Positions 15,852 to 24,902 of a stretch of DNA of 50,016 nucleotides are shown here, one piece after another; position 1 is the first letter of the stretch; the number at the start of each line of letters is the position of its first letter. The notes below the pieces were generated by a model. It worked only from the letters and a program-made list of their open reading frames with translations. It did no database searches and had not been told where the DNA came from. A program made the translations under genes and the position numbers. Source of the stretch: Burkholderiales bacterium (GTDB lineage Bacteria > Pseudomonadota > Gammaproteobacteria > Burkholderiales > Ga0077523); the NCBI GenBank assembly GCA_019745565.1, contig JAIESW010000004.1, forward strand, positions 1-50,016, written 5' to 3'.

Positions 15852-16325
15852 TCAGGCCGCCACGTCGAGCAGCGACCCGATGCCGGGTGCCGTCGCGTCC
15901 GCGCCGCCGAAGGCCTGGATGGTCGAGAAGATGCTCGCGAGCGACGCGGTCAGGACGCCGGCATCGCGCTCGCTCAAACCCTGCAGAGCGGCCGGCAGGC
16001 CGCTGCGTCCCAGCAGGCCATCGACACCGAGCGCCGTGAAGAGTGCCGTCTCGTCCTGCGGGAGCGCCGTGACGCCGGTGATGCCCTGGAAGTTCGAGAC
16101 CAGATCCCGCATGAGGGATTGGTCGAGCAGGGACACCAGATTGGTCTGGCCGACGGCTGCGTCGAGCCCGCGCGTCGGCAGCGGTCCGTTCGTCGCGCGG
16201 GCCGTTTCCACGATCCGGTTGAACATGTCCACCGGCGACTGCGGCACCGTCGGGGGGACGAACGCCGGAATGAAGTCGGCACCACGGACGGTCGGGGGAA
16301 GGGCGGGGATGGGGGTCAGGGCCAT
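15852..16325 (-). CDS. Hypothetical protein whose N-terminus derives from a repeat
   Basis: 157 residues, not recognised. It is Ala/Leu-rich, without Cys, signal peptide or membrane segment; the stretch from about residue 33 looks helical (FNRIVETARATNG, LVSLLDQSLMRDLVSNFQG, LSERDAGVLTASLASIFSTIQAFGG). The first residues, MALTPIPALPPTV, are encoded by a copy of the palindromic repeat arm (TGACCCCCATCCCCGCCCTTCCCCC read on this strand). No clear ribosome binding site precedes the ATG at 16325; the next internal Met is residue 34 (VDMFNRI), giving a protein of about 124 residues if the repeat is not translated. Confidence 0.55.
   Translation of the reverse strand: MALTPIPALPPTVRGADFIPAFVPPTVPQSPVDMFNRIVETARATNGPLPTRGLDAAVGQTNLVSLLDQSLMRDLVSNFQGITGVTALPQDETALFTALGVDGLLGRSGLPAALQGLSERDAGVLTASLASIFSTIQAFGGADATAPGIGSLLDVAA
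16291..16318. repeat. Repeat arm fragment inside a coding region
   Basis: GGGGGAAGGGCGGGGATGGGGG matches the outer arm of the palindromic family (compare AAGGTTGGGATGGGGG). It is one arm only, without a hairpin partner, and overlaps codons 3-12 of the gene at 15852-16325. Confidence 0.65.
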
Positions 16326-16478
16326 GGAGAGATTTCAACGTTGCAGGCCCGGGAAAGTCAAGCCATGCACTCTGCATGGAGACACTGCCCAAGACGGGGC
16401 GTTCCCTGAAAAAAGCCGCGATGGCTACTTGTTCTGCAGCGACGCGCACTGGGGTATGTGGTCGCCGAAATTTCCGGA

Positions 16479-17120
16479 CTATTTCACTTCCGCAGCCACC
16501 AGTTCGCGCGTGAAGCGCTCGCCGTAGGAGTTCTTGTACTCGGTCTTCACGGGCACAAGCTTGCCGTTGATCGTCGCGAACCAGTCGGTGTTGCTTTCCT
16601 TGCCGGTCGACGGACTCGTGCCATTCTTGTCCGTAGCCTTGATGCGGCCGCTGCCGGACACACGATAGGCCTCGAACTGACCCGCTGCCGTCTTGATCTT
16701 CTCGATCCCTTCGACGGTCCGCTCGTACGCGACCTCCGAGATGAACGTTTCTCCGGTGACCTTCATCGTGCCCGACCACTTCCTGCCTTTTTCCAGCGGG
16801 AACGTGACCCAGACATACGCGGGTGAGAACTCGCACGCCTGGCCGTTCGACAGGCAGATGCCCTTCGGATAGGACATGTCCTTGTTGGACAGCATTGCGT
16901 CGTAGCTCCGGTCGCCGACCTTGTAGGTGATCTTCGTTTCGGTCTCCGTCACATCCACCGTCTCCTCCAACATGCGCTGGGCCTTTCCGCTCAACACCCA
17001 ATTGAACGTGAGCTTGTCACCGACTTCCCAGTTCTTGGTCCGCTCCAGTTTCTGGGCGGAAGAAATCAAAGGGAAGGTGCAGGCAACCATGACGGCGAGG
17101 AGTCGCAGTGTCTTGCTCAT
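16479..17120 (-). CDS. Exported beta-rich protein of unknown function
   Basis: 213 residues with a clear signal peptide (1-22, ending ISSAQ). The mature part alternates short beta-prone and charged stretches (VGDKLTFNWVLSG, KITYKVGDRSYDAML, FPLEKGRKWSGTMKV, VEGIEKIKTAAGQFEAYRVSGSG), the style of a periplasmic or outer-membrane-associated lipocalin-like or DUF3108-like domain; the assignment is by general appearance only. Two cysteines (CLSNGQAC) are five residues apart and may form a disulfide. AGGGAAACCC precedes the ATG by a proper distance. It is transcribed alone, divergently from the desaturase. Confidence 0.75.
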   Translation of the reverse strand: MSKTLRLLAVMVACTFPLISSAQKLERTKNWEVGDKLTFNWVLSGKAQRMLEETVDVTETETKITYKVGDRSYDAMLSNKDMSYPKGICLSNGQACEFSPAYVWVTFPLEKGRKWSGTMKVTGETFISEVAYERTVEGIEKIKTAAGQFEAYRVSGSGRIKATDKNGTSPSTGKESNTDWFATINGKLVPVKTEYKNSYGERFTRELVAAEVK

Positions 17121-17327
17121 TGGGTTTCCCTATGGCTTGTGAGTTGTCGGATTCGCCATCTGTCGAGCTCGATCAAACTGGCGAGGCGGATGGACGATAC
17201 GCCGTGGGAACTTACAGATCGACTACCGATCGAGCATGACAATGCCCAACCAGGGCCTGGATCCCGTCGATTCGCTGTTGCGAAATTCGCGGTAATCTTC
17301 CGCCGTGGCCAAGGACGAGGAGTCCCG

Positions 17328-18323
17328 ATGTCTATGACCGCTTCGGCCAGAGGCGAGGAGTTTCGCGACGACGTGCGCAAGCGCTTGCCGCGCGAGGTTC
17401 TGGCGCCGTTGACGCGCATCGATCCGTTGCGTTCCACCGTTGCGGTCATGCAAACGTTCGCCATGCTCGCCGTCGTGGTCGGCTTCGCGGTGACGTTCTG
17501 GTCGTGGTGGGCCGCACTCATCGCCATCGTGCTCATGGGGCCGCTCGCGCATGCGTTGTTCATCCTGTCGCACGATGCTGCGCACTACCGCCTGTACGAG
17601 ACACGCTGGCTCAACGATCTCGTGGGGCGCATCTGCGCGACATTGCCGGGGTTGTCGATGTGCACCTACCGGATCACGCACCGACTGCACCACAACAACC
17701 TCTACGGTCCGGAGGATCCGGACATCGCCCTGCACGGTGGTTACCCGCGCGGCAAGGCATACCTCGTGAAGAAGCTGGCGAAGGATCTCGCCGGACTGAC
17801 GGCATGGAAGACCTATGCGTATTTCTTCGGGGCGCCGGCGGCGAACGCGGACACGAACAAGGCGGCCAATCCGCTGGGCGACACCAGCCCGCGATTGCGC
17901 GAAGCAGCGTTGCGGGACCGCTGGGTCGTGCTCGGCTTCCACGTGACTGCGCCCGTTGCGGCCTTCGCGGCGGGCTGGGGCTGGTACTACGTCGTGCTCT
18001 GGGTCGTGCCGCTGCTCACGGTGACGCAGGTGATCCTGCGGCTGCGCGCCATCTGCGAGCATGGCGCGCTCACCGATTTTTCTTCACCGCTGACCGCGGC
18101 GCGCACCAACCTGCCGACGTGGTGGCAGCGCTACTTCCTGTTCCCGCACCACGTGAACTACCACATCGAACACCATCTCTATCCGGCGGTGCCGCACTAC
18201 TATCTGCCGAAGCTGCACGATGCGCTGCTCGCGCACGGCATTCTCGAAGGGGCGGAGATTCGGCGGCTCGACGCGACGTTGCCGAGGATCTTCGCCGATC
18301 GAGTTGCCCGGGCGGCCGCCTGA
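17328..18323 (+). CDS. Membrane fatty acid desaturase-family protein
   Basis: 331 residues. The three histidine boxes that bind the di-iron centre are present: HDAAH (82-86), HRLHH (117-121) and HIEHH (near 277-281, NYHIEHHLYPAVPHY). Hydrophobic pairs flank them (about 41-80 and 205-240), fitting an integral membrane enzyme. Family members use O2 and reduced ferredoxin or cytochrome b5-type donors to introduce double bonds or hydroxyls into acyl lipids or related substrates. The start at 17328 has GAGGAG 5 bases upstream; the second Met (residue 3) is an alternative. It is followed after 164 bp by a small PepSY protein, with no sign of an operon. Confidence 0.88.
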   Translation: MSMTASARGEEFRDDVRKRLPREVLAPLTRIDPLRSTVAVMQTFAMLAVVVGFAVTFWSWWAALIAIVLMGPLAHALFILSHDAAHYRLYETRWLNDLVGRICATLPGLSMCTYRITHRLHHNNLYGPEDPDIALHGGYPRGKAYLVKKLAKDLAGLTAWKTYAYFFGAPAANADTNKAANPLGDTSPRLREAALRDRWVVLGFHVTAPVAAFAAGWGWYYVVLWVVPLLTVTQVILRLRAICEHGALTDFSSPLTAARTNLPTWWQRYFLFPHHVNYHIEHHLYPAVPHYYLPKLHDALLAHGILEGAEIRRLDATLPRIFADRVARAAA

Positions 18324-18487
18324 CCAGCAGGCTACGATCAGGACCGTGCCGGGAACCCGTGCCGCATTCGATGGTCGATCTGGTGGGAACGCGAGATCCC
18401 GATCGACCAGTCATCCCTGCAAGGGCTTCAGGATCAGCCAGCAGAGGCGAGTTGATCCGAGCCGATCGTCAAGACAGGAGAACCGAT

Positions 18488-18769
18488 ATGAAGACTGCCG
18501 CCAAGATTGCCTTGCCTCTCATACTGGCCACCGCGCTCGGTGTAGCCGCGAATTCGTTTGCCGGCAAGGACCGGCCGCCGACGCCGGAAGAACGCGAGAA
18601 GATCATGAAGAAGCTCGAGGCGCTCGGTTATTCGTCGCCTGGCGAGATCGAGATAGAAGGCAAGTACATCGAAGTGGAGGACGTGCTCCACACCGATGGC
18701 AAGCGCTACGAACTCAAGCTCGATGCCAAAACGCTCGAGGTTGTGAAGCGCAAGGTGGACAACGACTGA
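18488..18769 (+). CDS. Small exported PepSY-like protein
   Basis: 93 residues: signal peptide 1-26 (ending ANSFAGK) and one small alpha/beta domain, TPEEREKIMKKLEALGYSSPGEIEIEGKYIEVEDV...RYELKLDAKTLEVVKRKVDND, which has the helix-strand-strand pattern and the LDAKTLEV ending of PepSY/YpeB domains. Such domains occur as protease propeptides and as stand-alone periplasmic proteins of unclear role. AGGAGAACCGAT precedes the ATG. Stand-alone gene. Confidence 0.8.
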   Translation: MKTAAKIALPLILATALGVAANSFAGKDRPPTPEEREKIMKKLEALGYSSPGEIEIEGKYIEVEDVLHTDGKRYELKLDAKTLEVVKRKVDND

Positions 18770-18799
18770 GAACCTCCCGGCAACCCGCCGCTCGCTGAA

Positions 18800-20620
18800 C
18801 TACCTCCAGCTGCGCGCCAGATCGGCGGGTGACGGTTCGCCGGATGCGGAACCGGTATCACGGTCCTGCTCGAACAAGCTGGCCAGTTCGACGATCGCGT
18901 CCTTGGAAGTCTGGATGAGTTGCGCCTCGTCCTGGCGGACGGCGAACTGGCGCAGCAGGACTTCCTCGTCGTGGCGGCGGAAGCGGGCGACAGTGTCGCG
19001 CGCGTCCACTTCGGAGAAGCCGATGCCTTCCAGCGTTTCCTGCGCCATCGAGAGGGAAGAGAGGAAGGTCTCCCGCGTGATCAGCTTGACGCCGAGCTCC
19101 ATGAGGTTGTGCGCGTGAAAACGATCCCGTGCACGGGCGATGATCTTCACATGGGGGAAATGCTTGCGCACCGTCTCGACCGAACGGATCGAGGCCTCGA
19201 CGTCGTCGATCGCCAGCACGAAGATCTCGGCCTGGTCGAGTTTGGCGGCGCGCAGCAACTCGAGCTTCGAGGCGTCGCCGAAGTAGGCCTGACGACCAAA
19301 CCGACGGACGGTATCGACGTGATCGGCGCTGATGTCGAGCGCCGTGAACGGTACCCGGCGCGCGTTGAGGACGCGTCCCACGATTTGACCGACGCGGCCG
19401 AAGCCCGCGATCACGACGCGTGGCTCCTCCGTGTCGGGGATCGCGTCGAACCGCGGTTCGACCTTCGGTCGCAGCCTGGGCGTGATCACGTTCTCGTTCA
19501 GGAGGAACAGTAGCGGCGTCAGCGCCATGGACAGGGTCACGGTGACGATCAGGAAATCGACGGTCTCCGATGTCATGACCTTGGAGGTCAGTGCCACGTG
19601 GAACAGGACGAACGCGAATTCGCCGGCGTGGCAGAGCAGGACGGCAAGGCTGCGCGAGCCCTCGGGACCGTCGCCCGACAGCTTCCCGATGGGGTAGAGG
19701 ATCGCGGCCTTGACGACCATGAGGCCGAGCGCTGCGCCGACCACCTGCCAGGGATGCGAAAGGAACAGTCCGAGATTCGCCGACATGCCCACGGCGATGA
19801 AGAACAGGCCGAGGAGCAGTCCTTTGAACGGCTCGATGCTCGCTTCGATCTCGTGGCGGTACTCGGAATCGGCGAGCAGCACACCGGCGAGGAAGGCACC
19901 GAGCGTCATGGAAAGACCGACCGATTCCATCAGCACCGCGACCCCCAGTACCACCAGCAACGCGGCGGCGGTGAAGATCTCCTGGATGCCGCTTCCCGCC
20001 ACGGCCTTCAGCACCGGTCGCAGCAGGTAGCGGCCGCCGACGATCACCGCTGCGATCACGGCAGCGGCCTTGAGCGCGCCCAGCCAGGGGTTGATCGCAT
20101 GAGCGCCTTCGCCGGCCACCAGGAGCGGGATGATGGCGAGCATCGGAATCACCGACATGTCCTGGAACAGCGAGATGGCGAACGCGGAGCGTCCATGGCG
20201 CGAAGCGAGCTGCTTGCGTTCCGCCAGGAGCTGCAGGACGAACGCGGTGGAATTCATGGACAGCGCGACGCCGATGATCAACGCGGCCTGCCAGGGCGAA
20301 CCGAACGCGAGTGCGATGACCGCGAAGGCGAGCGTCGTGATGCTCACCTGCAGTCCGCCCAGGCCGAACACCGACTTGCGCAGCACCCAGAGCCGCGAAG
20401 GCTGCAGTTCCAGTCCGATCACGAACAGGAGCAGCACGACCCCCAGCTCGGCGAAGCCGAGGATGCTTTCCACCTCGGTGATGAAGCGCAGACCCCAGGG
20501 CCCGATGATGAGACCCGCGGAGAGGTAACCGAGTACGGCGCCGAGCCTCAGCCGCTTGAAAATCAGAACCAGGACGACGGCGGCGGCCAGGAAGATTGCG
20601 GTTTCGGAAAGCAGGGACAT
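18800..20620 (-). CDS. Kef-type (CPA2) cation:proton antiporter with RCK domain
   Basis: 606 residues. The first 385 form a Na+/H+ exchanger domain of about 12 membrane helices (opening MSLLSETAIFLAAAVVLVLIF). A cytoplasmic RCK/TrkA-N domain follows (about 405-520) with the nucleotide-binding GFGRVG and acidic LDISADHV at the end of strand 2, and a polar tail. KefB/KefC homologues release K+ in exchange for H+, usually under glutathione-adduct control. Whether this one is glutathione-gated cannot be read; no KefF/KefG ancillary gene is adjacent, but glutathione-related genes lie at 22.7-25.6 kb. The region just upstream of the ATG carries one AGGGGCTAGGG, an inverted copy of the downstream heptamer array. 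Confidence 0.88.
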   Translation of the reverse strand: MSLLSETAIFLAAAVVLVLIFKRLRLGAVLGYLSAGLIIGPWGLRFITEVESILGFAELGVVLLLFVIGLELQPSRLWVLRKSVFGLGGLQVSITTLAFAVIALAFGSPWQAALIIGVALSMNSTAFVLQLLAERKQLASRHGRSAFAISLFQDMSVIPMLAIIPLLVAGEGAHAINPWLGALKAAAVIAAVIVGGRYLLRPVLKAVAGSGIQEIFTAAALLVVLGVAVLMESVGLSMTLGAFLAGVLLADSEYRHEIEASIEPFKGLLLGLFFIAVGMSANLGLFLSHPWQVVGAALGLMVVKAAILYPIGKLSGDGPEGSRSLAVLLCHAGEFAFVLFHVALTSKVMTSETVDFLIVTVTLSMALTPLLFLLNENVITPRLRPKVEPRFDAIPDTEEPRVVIAGFGRVGQIVGRVLNARRVPFTALDISADHVDTVRRFGRQAYFGDASKLELLRAAKLDQAEIFVLAIDDVEASIRSVETVRKHFPHVKIIARARDRFHAHNLMELGVKLITRETFLSSLSMAQETLEGIGFSEVDARDTVARFRRHDEEVLLRQFAVRQDEAQLIQTSKDAIVELASLFEQDRDTGSASGEPSPADLARSWR

Positions 20621-20708
20621 GGGGCCAGGGGCTAGGGTGCTCGGCAGGCAACCGACGAGACGGCGCCTAATCTACAGCGAACCGACGATGCCGCGGACCT
20701 CCAATCCC

Positions 20709-20757
20709 TAGCCCCTAGCCCCTAGCCCCTAGCCCCTAGCCCCTAGCCCCTAGCCCC
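20709..20757. repeat. Heptamer tandem array, seven TAGCCCC copies
   Basis: Seven perfect copies of TAGCCCC ending exactly at the base before the ridA stop codon (20758-20760, TCA on this strand). On the minus strand the transcript reads TGA then GGGGCTA repeated, with more than four G4 runs three bases apart, which is a strong G-quadruplex pattern. An identical seven-copy array is at 45069-45117, and an inverted single unit (AGGGGCTAGGG) lies at 20627-20637. Confidence 0.95.
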
Positions 20758-21108
20758 TCACCGGGCTGCGATGACCCGAATCTCCACCTTGTACTTCGGC
20801 CGGGCCAGCTTCGACTCGACGCAGGCGCGGGCAGGGGCGTGACCTTTCGGCACCCACGGATCCCACACGGAATTGAGGGGATCGTAATACGACATGTCCG
20901 CCAGCCAGATGGTCGCCGACAGGATCTTCGTCTTGTCGGTGCCGGCTTCGGCGAGCAGCGAGTCGATCTGTTCCAGGATGTCGCGGGTCTGCGCCGCCGG
21001 ATCCTCGGGCACCGGGTCGCGGGCGACGATGCCGGCGGTGTACACGGTGTCGCCGTGGATGACGAGTTCGGAGAGGCGGGGGCCGACGTGTTTGCGTTCT
21101 ACGGTCAT
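20758..21108 (-). CDS. RidA (YjgF/UK114) family protein
   Basis: 116 residues with the RidA layout: GDTVYTAGIVARDP near the start, then QTRDILEQIDSLLAEAGTDKTKILSATIWLADM and the C-terminal RACVESKLARPKYKVEIRVIAA, which contains the conserved Arg of imine deaminases. RidA hydrolyses reactive enamine/imine intermediates made by PLP enzymes. It begins 10 bp after the Nramp-like transporter stop, with AGGACCTGAA as ribosome binding site within that gap, so the two form an operon. The stop codon is immediately followed in the transcript by the GGGGCTA array. Which RidA subfamily this is was not determined. Confidence 0.9.
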   Translation of the reverse strand: MTVERKHVGPRLSELVIHGDTVYTAGIVARDPVPEDPAAQTRDILEQIDSLLAEAGTDKTKILSATIWLADMSYYDPLNSVWDPWVPKGHAPARACVESKLARPKYKVEIRVIAAR

Positions 21109-21118
21109 TTCAGGTCCT

Positions 21119-22525
21119 TTAAGCGAACAACTTCATGAGTTCCGCGTACAGCGACGGAACGACGAAACCGGTGATGAACAGGAAGGCGATCCACAGCAGC
21201 GCGATCATCCAGGGTGTGGCGTGCAGCGACTTGCGCATGTGCTTGTAGTACAGGTAGAGCGTCGCGCCCGAGATGATCGGCAGCATCGCCGCCTGGGCCA
21301 TGCCGCCCCAGGTGACCATCTGCACGGGTGCCTGGCCGACGACGAGGAACATGCCGACCGGGATCGCGGTCAGCACCACCACGAAGATGTCGCGGTAGCG
21401 GTTGCGCGCGCGCAGGTCATCGTGCTCGAAGCCGCCCAAGATGCGCACGAGATCCGAGCACATGCGCGAGTGCCCGGCGGTGGCCGCGACGATCGTGCCC
21501 CACAGGATGATGATGGCGCCGAGGTAGAAGAGATACTTCGCCCAGCCCCCGAGGGTCTGCGTATAGATGTTGGAGAGCACTGGAATCATGTCCGTGCCCT
21601 TCGGCACCTGACCCATCGCGTGCAGGATGCCTGCACCCAGGAGATAGAACGCGACGGTGGCGACGGTGTAGATCACCATCGAGAAGACCACGTCCACGTT
21701 CATTACGCGTGCCCAGCCGCGCGCGCGACGGCGCCAGGCCTCGGCGTTCTCGTAGGGCCCCGTGTACCGCGCATAGCCCTTCTCGACGCACCAGTACGTG
21801 TAGATGTAGAGCTCCGTTGCCCCGACGCCGGTGATGCCGAACACCGCGATGGCGATAGCGAGTCCCTCGGGCGGCGTCTGGAACGTGAGGCCCTTGCCGA
21901 GATCGGTGATGTGGAAGTCGGGCGAAGCGATCAGGAGGATGGCCGCGAGCAGGGTGATCAGCGTGAAGAGGCCCACCTTCACCATCGCGAGCTTCTCCAT
22001 GCGTGCGTAGCCGCCGCCGAGCAGCAGCACCAGCGTCAGTACCCAGAACGTCAGTACCCAGCCCCATACCGGCAGATCGGTGATCTGAAACATCACCTGC
22101 GACACGCCGATGAACATCGCCGCTATCTGGAACAGCGTGAGGAATACCATCACCGCCCACGCGGCGACCACCCAGTTGATGCGCTTGCCGCGCGGGCCGG
22201 GGATGTGATTGACGGCATCGAGGCCGGTCTCGGCGCGGGCGATCACGTAGCGGCCGAGGAATGCCTGCACCACGGCCTTGATGAGACAGCTGATGATCAC
22301 CAGCCACAGCATGGTGTAGCCCACCTTGGCGCCGAGCGCGGTGGTCGCGATCAGTTCGCCGGAGCCCACGATGGAGGCTGCGAGCACGACACCGGGCCCG
22401 ATCTTGCGCAGGATCTCGCCCATGGTCTTGGGCGGTTCGAGGATGTCGTGCGGGTCGAGCTGATACGGGTCGAAGTGCGGCTTGGGGGCCGACTCGGCCG
22501 GCGGCTGCGTCGCGATCGTGGTCAT
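21119..22525 (-). CDS. Nramp-related transporter lacking canonical metal-site motifs
   Basis: 468 residues with about 11 membrane helices and the general Nramp order. In helix 1, where metal-ion Nramps have DPGN, this protein has GSGE (LAASIVGSGELIATTALGAKVG). In helix 6, where they have MPHN, it has GATE (GITGVGATELYIYTYW). The usual Asp, Asn and Met ligands are therefore missing and replaced by Glu. Such divergent Nramp-like proteins have unknown or magnesium-type substrates; none is proposed here. Start 22525 has AAGGAGGAGACC upstream. The gene is co-transcribed with a downstream RidA, hinting at an amino acid or amine-related substrate, which is weak inference. Confidence 0.8.
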   Translation of the reverse strand: MTTIATQPPAESAPKPHFDPYQLDPHDILEPPKTMGEILRKIGPGVVLAASIVGSGELIATTALGAKVGYTMLWLVIISCLIKAVVQAFLGRYVIARAETGLDAVNHIPGPRGKRINWVVAAWAVMVFLTLFQIAAMFIGVSQVMFQITDLPVWGWVLTFWVLTLVLLLGGGYARMEKLAMVKVGLFTLITLLAAILLIASPDFHITDLGKGLTFQTPPEGLAIAIAVFGITGVGATELYIYTYWCVEKGYARYTGPYENAEAWRRRARGWARVMNVDVVFSMVIYTVATVAFYLLGAGILHAMGQVPKGTDMIPVLSNIYTQTLGGWAKYLFYLGAIIILWGTIVAATAGHSRMCSDLVRILGGFEHDDLRARNRYRDIFVVVLTAIPVGMFLVVGQAPVQMVTWGGMAQAAMLPIISGATLYLYYKHMRKSLHATPWMIALLWIAFLFITGFVVPSLYAELMKLFA

Positions 22526-22593
22526 GGTCTCCTCCTTGTGGTTTTATGAGTACTGCCGATCGGCCAGGCGTCACTCTACGTCAAGCGGCGAGT

Positions 22594-22683
22594 GCCCCCA
22601 CCCTAACCTTCCCCCGGCAATGCCGGGGGAGGGGATGTACACCCCTTCCCCCACCTTCGGTGGGGGAAGGTCGGGATGGGGGC
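22594..22683. repeat. Composite palindromic repeat, compact
   Basis: Arm CCCCCACCCTAACCTTCCCCC with hairpin CCCCCGGCAATGCCGGGGG, middle GATGTACACC, and hairpin CCCCCACCTTCGGTGGGGG ending AAGGTCGGGATGGGGG. It lies between the 3' end of the glutathione reductase gene and the 5' end of the Nramp-like gene, both on the minus strand. Confidence 0.88.
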
Positions 22684-22694
22684 CGGGCGCGTGC

Positions 22695-24068
22695 TTAACT
22701 CGCCGACAATTTCCCCGGCCGAGCCGTCTTCATCGTCACCATCTCCTCGGCGACGGTGGGGTGGATCGCCACGGTGTCGTCGAAGTTCCGCTTGGTCGCC
22801 CCCATGTGCACCGCGACGGCGAACCCCTGCAGCAACTCGTCGGCCCCCGGGCCGATCGCGTGGCAGCCGACGATCGTCTCCTCCGGTCCCGTCGCCACGA
22901 GCTTCATGTACATCTTCTGCGCACGGCCCGACAGGCCATGCAGCATCGGCGTGAACCGGGTCTCGTAGACCTTGACCCCGTCACCGAACTTCGCGATCGC
23001 TTCGTCTTCGGTCATGCCGACGGTCCCGATCGGCGGATGGCTGAAGACCACCGTGGGGATGTTCACGTAGTCGAGCTTGCGGTCCGTCTGACCGTTGAAC
23101 AGACGGTCGGCGAGCCGTCGACCCGCTGCGATTGCCACCGGCGTCAGCTGATGATGGCCGACCAGGTCGCCGATGGCGTAGATGCCTGCCACGTTGGTCT
23201 GCTGCCATGCATCCACCGGAATGACGCCGTCCGACGCGACCTGCACGCCCGCCGCGGCGAGATCGAGCGAGGCGGTGTTTGGTCGCCTGCCGATGGCCCA
23301 CAGCACGCAATCGAAGGGACCGTGACGGTCGAAATCCGACTGGAGCCACAACCCCTGGGCATCGCGCTCGAGCGTCGTCGGGGTGAAACGCGTGACCAAC
23401 GTGATGCCGTCGGCACGCATCTGGTCCGTGAGCGCATCACGCAGCATCGCGTCGAAGCCGTGCAGCAGGTGATTGCGGCGCACGAACAACGAGACCTTCG
23501 ATCCCAACGCGTGCATCAACCCGCCCATCTCCACCGCGACGTAGCCGCCTCCCACCACGGCGAAGCGCTTCGGCTGGGTGGTCAGGTCGAAGTAGCCGTC
23601 GGACGTGATCCCGAGGTCTGCCCCCGGGATGTCCGGTAGCGTCGGATGGCCTCCGGTCGCGATGACGACGTGATCGGCCGAGAGGATTTCACCGTTGACC
23701 TGCACCGCCTTCGGACCGGTGAACGCGGCGCGGCCGCGCACGATCTCCACCTTGTTCTGTCCCAGGTAGCGCTCATACGCGGCGTTCATCGCGCGGACGT
23801 AGCCGTCACGGGCCGTTTTCAGCTTCCCCCAGTCGAACTCGCGCGAAGGCACCGTGAAGCCGTAGCCGAGCGCGTCCTCGAAGCCGTCCGCAAACTGCGC
23901 GGCGGTCCACATGATCTTCTTCGGGACGCAACCGACGTTGACGCACGTGCCGCCGAGGCGGCCCATCTCGATCAGCCCGACCTTGGCGCCGTAGCTTCCG
24001 GCGCGGTTCGCGGTGGCGACGCCGCCGCTGCCGCCGCCGATGCAGAGAAGGTCGAAATGTCGTGCCAT
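22695..24068 (-). CDS. gor: Glutathione reductase (class I disulfide oxidoreductase)
   Basis: 457 residues. FAD-binding [14 protein letters not shown] at 11-24; redox-active disulfide Cys42/Cys47 in [18 protein letters not shown]-domain [13 protein letters not shown]; second FAD motif YAIGDLVG; and C-terminal His436-x4-Glu441 (HPTVAEE), the catalytic base pair. The NADPH domain has [11 protein letters not shown] downstream of the glycine motif, with the Arg residues expected for NADPH preference. Reaction: GSSG + NADPH to 2 GSH. The ATG at 24068 (MARHFDLL) is preferred over a TTG 15 bases earlier because GAGGG lies 8 bases upstream. It is divergent from two glutathione transferase genes, making a local glutathione cluster. 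Confidence 0.93.
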   Translation of the reverse strand: MARHFDLLCIGGGSGGVATANRAGSYGAKVGLIEMGRLGGTCVNVGCVPKKIMWTAAQFADGFEDALGYGFTVPSREFDWGKLKTARDGYVRAMNAAYERYLGQNKVEIVRGRAAFTGPKAVQVNGEILSADHVVIATGGHPTLPDIPGADLGITSDGYFDLTTQPKRFAVVGGGYVAVEMGGLMHALGSKVSLFVRRNHLLHGFDAMLRDALTDQMRADGITLVTRFTPTTLERDAQGLWLQSDFDRHGPFDCVLWAIGRRPNTASLDLAAAGVQVASDGVIPVDAWQQTNVAGIYAIGDLVGHHQLTPVAIAAGRRLADRLFNGQTDRKLDYVNIPTVVFSHPPIGTVGMTEDEAIAKFGDGVKVYETRFTPMLHGLSGRAQKMYMKLVATGPEETIVGCHAIGPGADELLQGFAVAVHMGATKRNFDDTVAIHPTVAEEMVTMKTARPGKLSAS

Positions 24069-24202
24069 CCGGGAGACCCTCAATCGTCAAACGGCTGAAC
24101 CTTACCTGCAATCCCGGGGACGGTGAAGCGTGTATCGGGCTGGGGAGTCTCCGTATACTGGCCGTTTCCACACGAGACCCCGCCCGACGGACCACCGTTC
24201 CC

Positions 24203-24898
24203 ATGATCGATCTCTACTACTGGACCACGCCCAACGGGCACAAGATCACCATCTTTCTGGAGGAAACCGGACTGCCCTACACCGTGAAGCCGATCAACAT
24301 CGGCCGCGGCGAGCAGTTCGATCCGGCGTTCCTGGAGGTTTCGCCCAACAACCGCATTCCGGCAATCGTCGATCGCGATCCCGCCGACGGCGGCGAGGCC
24401 ATCCCCGTCTTCGAGTCGGGGGCGATCCTGATCTACCTGGCGGCCAAGACCGGCCGGTTCCTGCCCCGCGAGACGCGGGCCTGGGTCGACGTGCTGCAGT
24501 GGCTGATGTGGCAGAAGGCGGGGCTCGGTCCCATGGCGGGGCAGAACCATCACTTCTCGCAGTACGCGCCGGAGCAGCTGCCCTACGCCATCAACCGGTA
24601 CGTGAAGGAGACTTCGCGTCTTTACGCCGTGCTCAACAAGCGCCTCGCGGATCGCGAGTTCGTCGCCGGCGAGTACTCGATCGCCGACATGGCCTGCTAC
24701 CCGTGGACCGTGCCGCACGAGCGGCAGGGGCAGAAGCTCGACGACTTCCCTCATCTGAAGCGCTGGTTCCACGCCATCAAGGAGCGGCCGGCGGTGCAGC
24801 GCGCCTACGAACTCGCGCAGCGGGTCAACGTGAAGCCGACGGTGGACGACGAGGCGAAGAAGGTGCTGTTCGGTCAGGACGCTTCGATCGTCAAGTAG
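24203..24898 (+). CDS. YfcG/Nu-class glutathione transferase-like disulfide reductase
   Basis: 231 residues. The N-terminal thioredoxin-like domain starts [22 protein letters not shown], with the TPNGHK segment that defines the YfcG/Ure2-like Nu class, followed by NNRIPAIVD (cis-Pro) and [11 protein letters not shown] (glutathione gamma-Glu site). The alpha-helical C-terminal domain has the N-capping type segment [12 protein letters not shown]. coli YfcG has strong disulfide-bond reductase activity with glutathione and weak transferase activity. It is the first gene of a likely operon with 24903, pdxH and 26267; the next gene is 4 bp away. Confidence 0.9.
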   Translation: MIDLYYWTTPNGHKITIFLEETGLPYTVKPINIGRGEQFDPAFLEVSPNNRIPAIVDRDPADGGEAIPVFESGAILIYLAAKTGRFLPRETRAWVDVLQWLMWQKAGLGPMAGQNHHFSQYAPEQLPYAINRYVKETSRLYAVLNKRLADREFVAGEYSIADMACYPWTVPHERQGQKLDDFPHLKRWFHAIKERPAVQRAYELAQRVNVKPTVDDEAKKVLFGQDASIVK

Positions 24899-24902
24899 CG
24901 CC

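Noticed and set aside
16363..16379. Short palindrome CCATGCA-CTC-TGCATGG
   Set aside because: Seven-base arms in a gap between two hypothetical genes; too short, and with no second copy, to call an operator or terminator.
20709..20757. Heptamer array considered as a CRISPR-like array
   Set aside because: Units are 7 bases, contiguous, without spacers, and no cas gene is present.
24069..24083. TTG start for glutathione reductase, five residues upstream
   Set aside because: The ATG at 24068 has a better-placed GAGGG and begins directly with the family's N-terminal strand.
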